Assembly (NCBI GenBank): GCA_022360535.1
Contig: JAKSCP010000095.1
Span: forward strand, 1 to 7,770
Direction of reading: 5' to 3'
Origin: Pseudomonadales bacterium
Lineage (GTDB): Bacteria > Pseudomonadota > Gammaproteobacteria > Pseudomonadales > Pseudohongiellaceae
DNA: 7,770 nt
Shown: piece by piece, positions 6,271 through 7,770 of the stretch
Layout of the letters: each line of letters begins with the position of its first letter
Position numbering within the stretch: the stretch's first letter is position 1
The notes under the pieces: generated by a model
The model's input: the letters and a program-made list of their open reading frames with translations, nothing else
Told to the model about the DNA's origin: nothing
The model's database searches: none
Program-made: the position numbers and the translations under genes

Positions 6271-7649
6271 TACTGCTTAAGTAACTCTGGCAACCAGGTG
6301 GCGAGGCCCGGTTGAAACGCGAGTAGTAATAATAACAGCAGCTGCAGAATGACAAACGGGATTACCCCGCGATAAATATCGGTCGTTGCAACTTCGGCGG
6401 GCGCAACACTGCGCAAATAAAATAGAGAAAAGCCAAAGGGTGGCGTTAAAAACGACGTTTGCAGGTTGATTGCGATCATCACGCCTAACCAGATGGGGTC
6501 TAAACCCATACTCAACAAAACCGGGCCAACCAGCGGCACTACCATAAAGGTGATTTCGATAAAGTCGAGAATGAAGCCCAACAGAAAGATGACCAGCATC
6601 ACGATCAGCGTAGCGGTCACCACGCCACCGGGCATGCTGCCAAACAAGCCTTCTATCAGCTCTTCGCCACCGAAACCGCGGAAAATCGAGGAAAAGATGG
6701 TGGCTCCAACCAGAATCAGATACACCATAGATGTAATACGAAGCGTCTCGATGGCTACTTGATGCAACACTGCGTGATCGAGTTGACGTCTGCTCACTGC
6801 CAGCAGCATCGCGCCAATAGCACCAACCGATGCTGCTTCAGTAGGAGTTGCTATACCAGCCAGGATAGATCCCAGGACTGCCATCATCAGCAGCACTGGC
6901 GGAAACAGACCTTTCCCCAGCGCAAGGATTAGTTCGCTGGTTGCCACTTTCTGTTGGCGTGGCGCCGAAGGCGCAGCCTCGGGATTCACCATGGCAACCA
7001 CTAACACGTAGCTGGCATAGGCACCGACCAGCAAAAGACCCGGCACTATTGCTCCGGCAAACAGGTCACCTATGGAAACGAAATCTGGTGCAAACACTCC
7101 GGCATTTAACTGCGACTGTTGGTAGGCGTTAGATATCACTTCACCCAACAAAACCAGACAGATTGATGGTGGAATGATTTGGCCCAGCGTACCCGTTGCG
7201 CATAGAGTGCCGCAGGCCAGGGATGGTTTGTATCCGGTCTTTAACATTGAAGGCAGGGAAAGTATGCCCATGGTGACAACGGTGGCTCCAACAATGCCGG
7301 TGCTGGCGGCGAGCAACATGCCTACAAGTATCACAGAAATACCTAGCCCACCTGGCAGCCTGGCGAAAACGACCTCCATGTTCTTTAACAGGTCTTCGGC
7401 GATTCGAGATTTCTCAAGCATCGAACCCATGAATACAAACAATGGCACTGCAAACAGGTTTTGGTTAACCAGAATGCCGTAGATACGGTTCGGAATGAGT
7501 GAAATGAATGCCGGATCGAAGACACCAGCCAGTTCACCAAGACCAGCAAACAGAAGTGAAACGCCTGCCAGTGTCAACGCAACCGGATAACCGGCCATCA
7601 GAAACAGGCAGACCACGATAAACAAGATGATTGGAAGGAGCTCAACCAA
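6270..7649 (-). CDS. TRAP transporter large permease subunit (DctM type, FcbT3-like)
   Basis: The 459-aa inner-membrane subunit that forms the transport path of a TRAP importer and couples uptake to ion flow. It is almost wholly hydrophobic, with about a dozen membrane segments and a short polar cytoplasmic-type linker near 222-238 (NPEAAPSAPRQQK). Family marks are YPVALTLAG (21-29), FAVPLFVFMGSMLE (66-79), the highly conserved GTLGQIIPPS (153-162), ATPTEAASVGA (267-277) and QTSFLTPPFGFSLFYLR (397-413). Length and motifs fit the mannitol/chloroaromatic COG4664 branch, the same branch as the receptor at 3752-4882, so the two may form one system. The start is TTG at 7649: the frame is closed upstream by a TGA at 7659-7661 and no other start lies between. 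An AAGGTG ribosome binding site stands 10 bases before it. It begins 2 bases after the small-subunit stop. Confidence 0.93.
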   Translation of the reverse strand: MVELLPIILFIVVCLFLMAGYPVALTLAGVSLLFAGLGELAGVFDPAFISLIPNRIYGILVNQNLFAVPLFVFMGSMLEKSRIAEDLLKNMEVVFARLPGGLGISVILVGMLLAASTGIVGATVVTMGILSLPSMLKTGYKPSLACGTLCATGTLGQIIPPSICLVLLGEVISNAYQQSQLNAGVFAPDFVSIGDLFAGAIVPGLLLVGAYASYVLVVAMVNPEAAPSAPRQQKVATSELILALGKGLFPPVLLMMAVLGSILAGIATPTEAASVGAIGAMLLAVSRRQLDHAVLHQVAIETLRITSMVYLILVGATIFSSIFRGFGGEELIEGLFGSMPGGVVTATLIVMLVIFLLGFILDFIEITFMVVPLVGPVLLSMGLDPIWLGVMIAINLQTSFLTPPFGFSLFYLRSVAPAEVATTDIYRGVIPFVILQLLLLLLLAFQPGLATWLPELLKQ

Positions 7650-7651
7650 AA

Positions 7652-7770
7652 CTAGTTTTCACCTTCACTCACATTGGCAGTACTTCTGATCTTGCGAAGA
7701 GCTTTCAGGATTTCCGCCAGTCCTTGCAAGGCCAACAGCAGCGGCAACAGAATCAAACAACTCTTGAGCA
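7652..7770 (-). CDS. TRAP transporter small permease subunit (DctQ type), C-terminal part
   Basis: Only the last 39 codons are present; the gene runs off the right edge. Reading the minus strand gives a hydrophobic helix with LILLPLLLALQGLAEILKALR, followed by a polar tail ending VSEGEN and a TAG stop at 7652-7654. The pattern of a final membrane helix, then QGLAE and a basic end, is typical of DctQ small subunits, which help the receptor dock on the large subunit. Identity rests on this short tail plus its place two bases ahead of the large permease gene, where DctQ normally stands. Confidence 0.8.
   Translation of the reverse strand, partial: LKSCLILLPLLLALQGLAEILKALRKIRSTANVSEGEN

Overview
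The window suggests a free-living, probably marine, gammaproteobacterium. The strongest pointer is a UvrD helicase that matches the E. coli protein along its whole length, down to the same N-terminal residues and C-terminal domain. A YciA thioesterase and a glutaryl-CoA dehydrogenase fit the same picture. Genus cannot be told from this sequence. Gene density is high and the genes look like ordinary chromosomal genes. I see no transposase, integrase, phage gene, CRISPR array, rRNA or tRNA.

Layout, left to right. Positions 1-176 hold no credible gene. They contain a small hairpin and a long compound inverted repeat (62-169) made of three nested stems sharing one centre, just downstream of the gcdH stop. 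gcdH (177-1367, minus) encodes glutaryl-CoA dehydrogenase. A 147-base divergent intergenic region separates it from uvrD (1515-3722, plus), the DNA helicase II of mismatch and excision repair. A TRAP-transporter substrate-binding lipoprotein (3752-4882, plus) follows 29 bases after uvrD.

The rest is a tightly packed minus-strand operon read from right to left. It starts with a partial TRAP small permease subunit (DctQ type, cut by the right edge), followed by the TRAP large permease subunit (DctM/FcbT3 type), a YciA-type hotdog acyl-CoA thioesterase, and a sterol desaturase/fatty acid hydroxylase family membrane enzyme. Gaps are 2, 11 and about 20 bases. The last gene of this operon collides tail-to-tail with the binding-protein gene, their stop codons overlapping by four bases.

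Together, the binding protein and the two permease subunits make a plausible complete TRAP importer for an organic acid. Its receptor gene is encoded convergently and apart from the membrane subunits, with two lipid/acyl-CoA genes in between. The ligand cannot be assigned. The receptor looks like the TakP/FcbT1 group, which suggests a 2-oxo, hydroxy or aromatic carboxylate. Most of the window is conventional. The parts most worth a second look are the concentric palindrome at 62-169 and the split TRAP locus with its thioesterase and desaturase.
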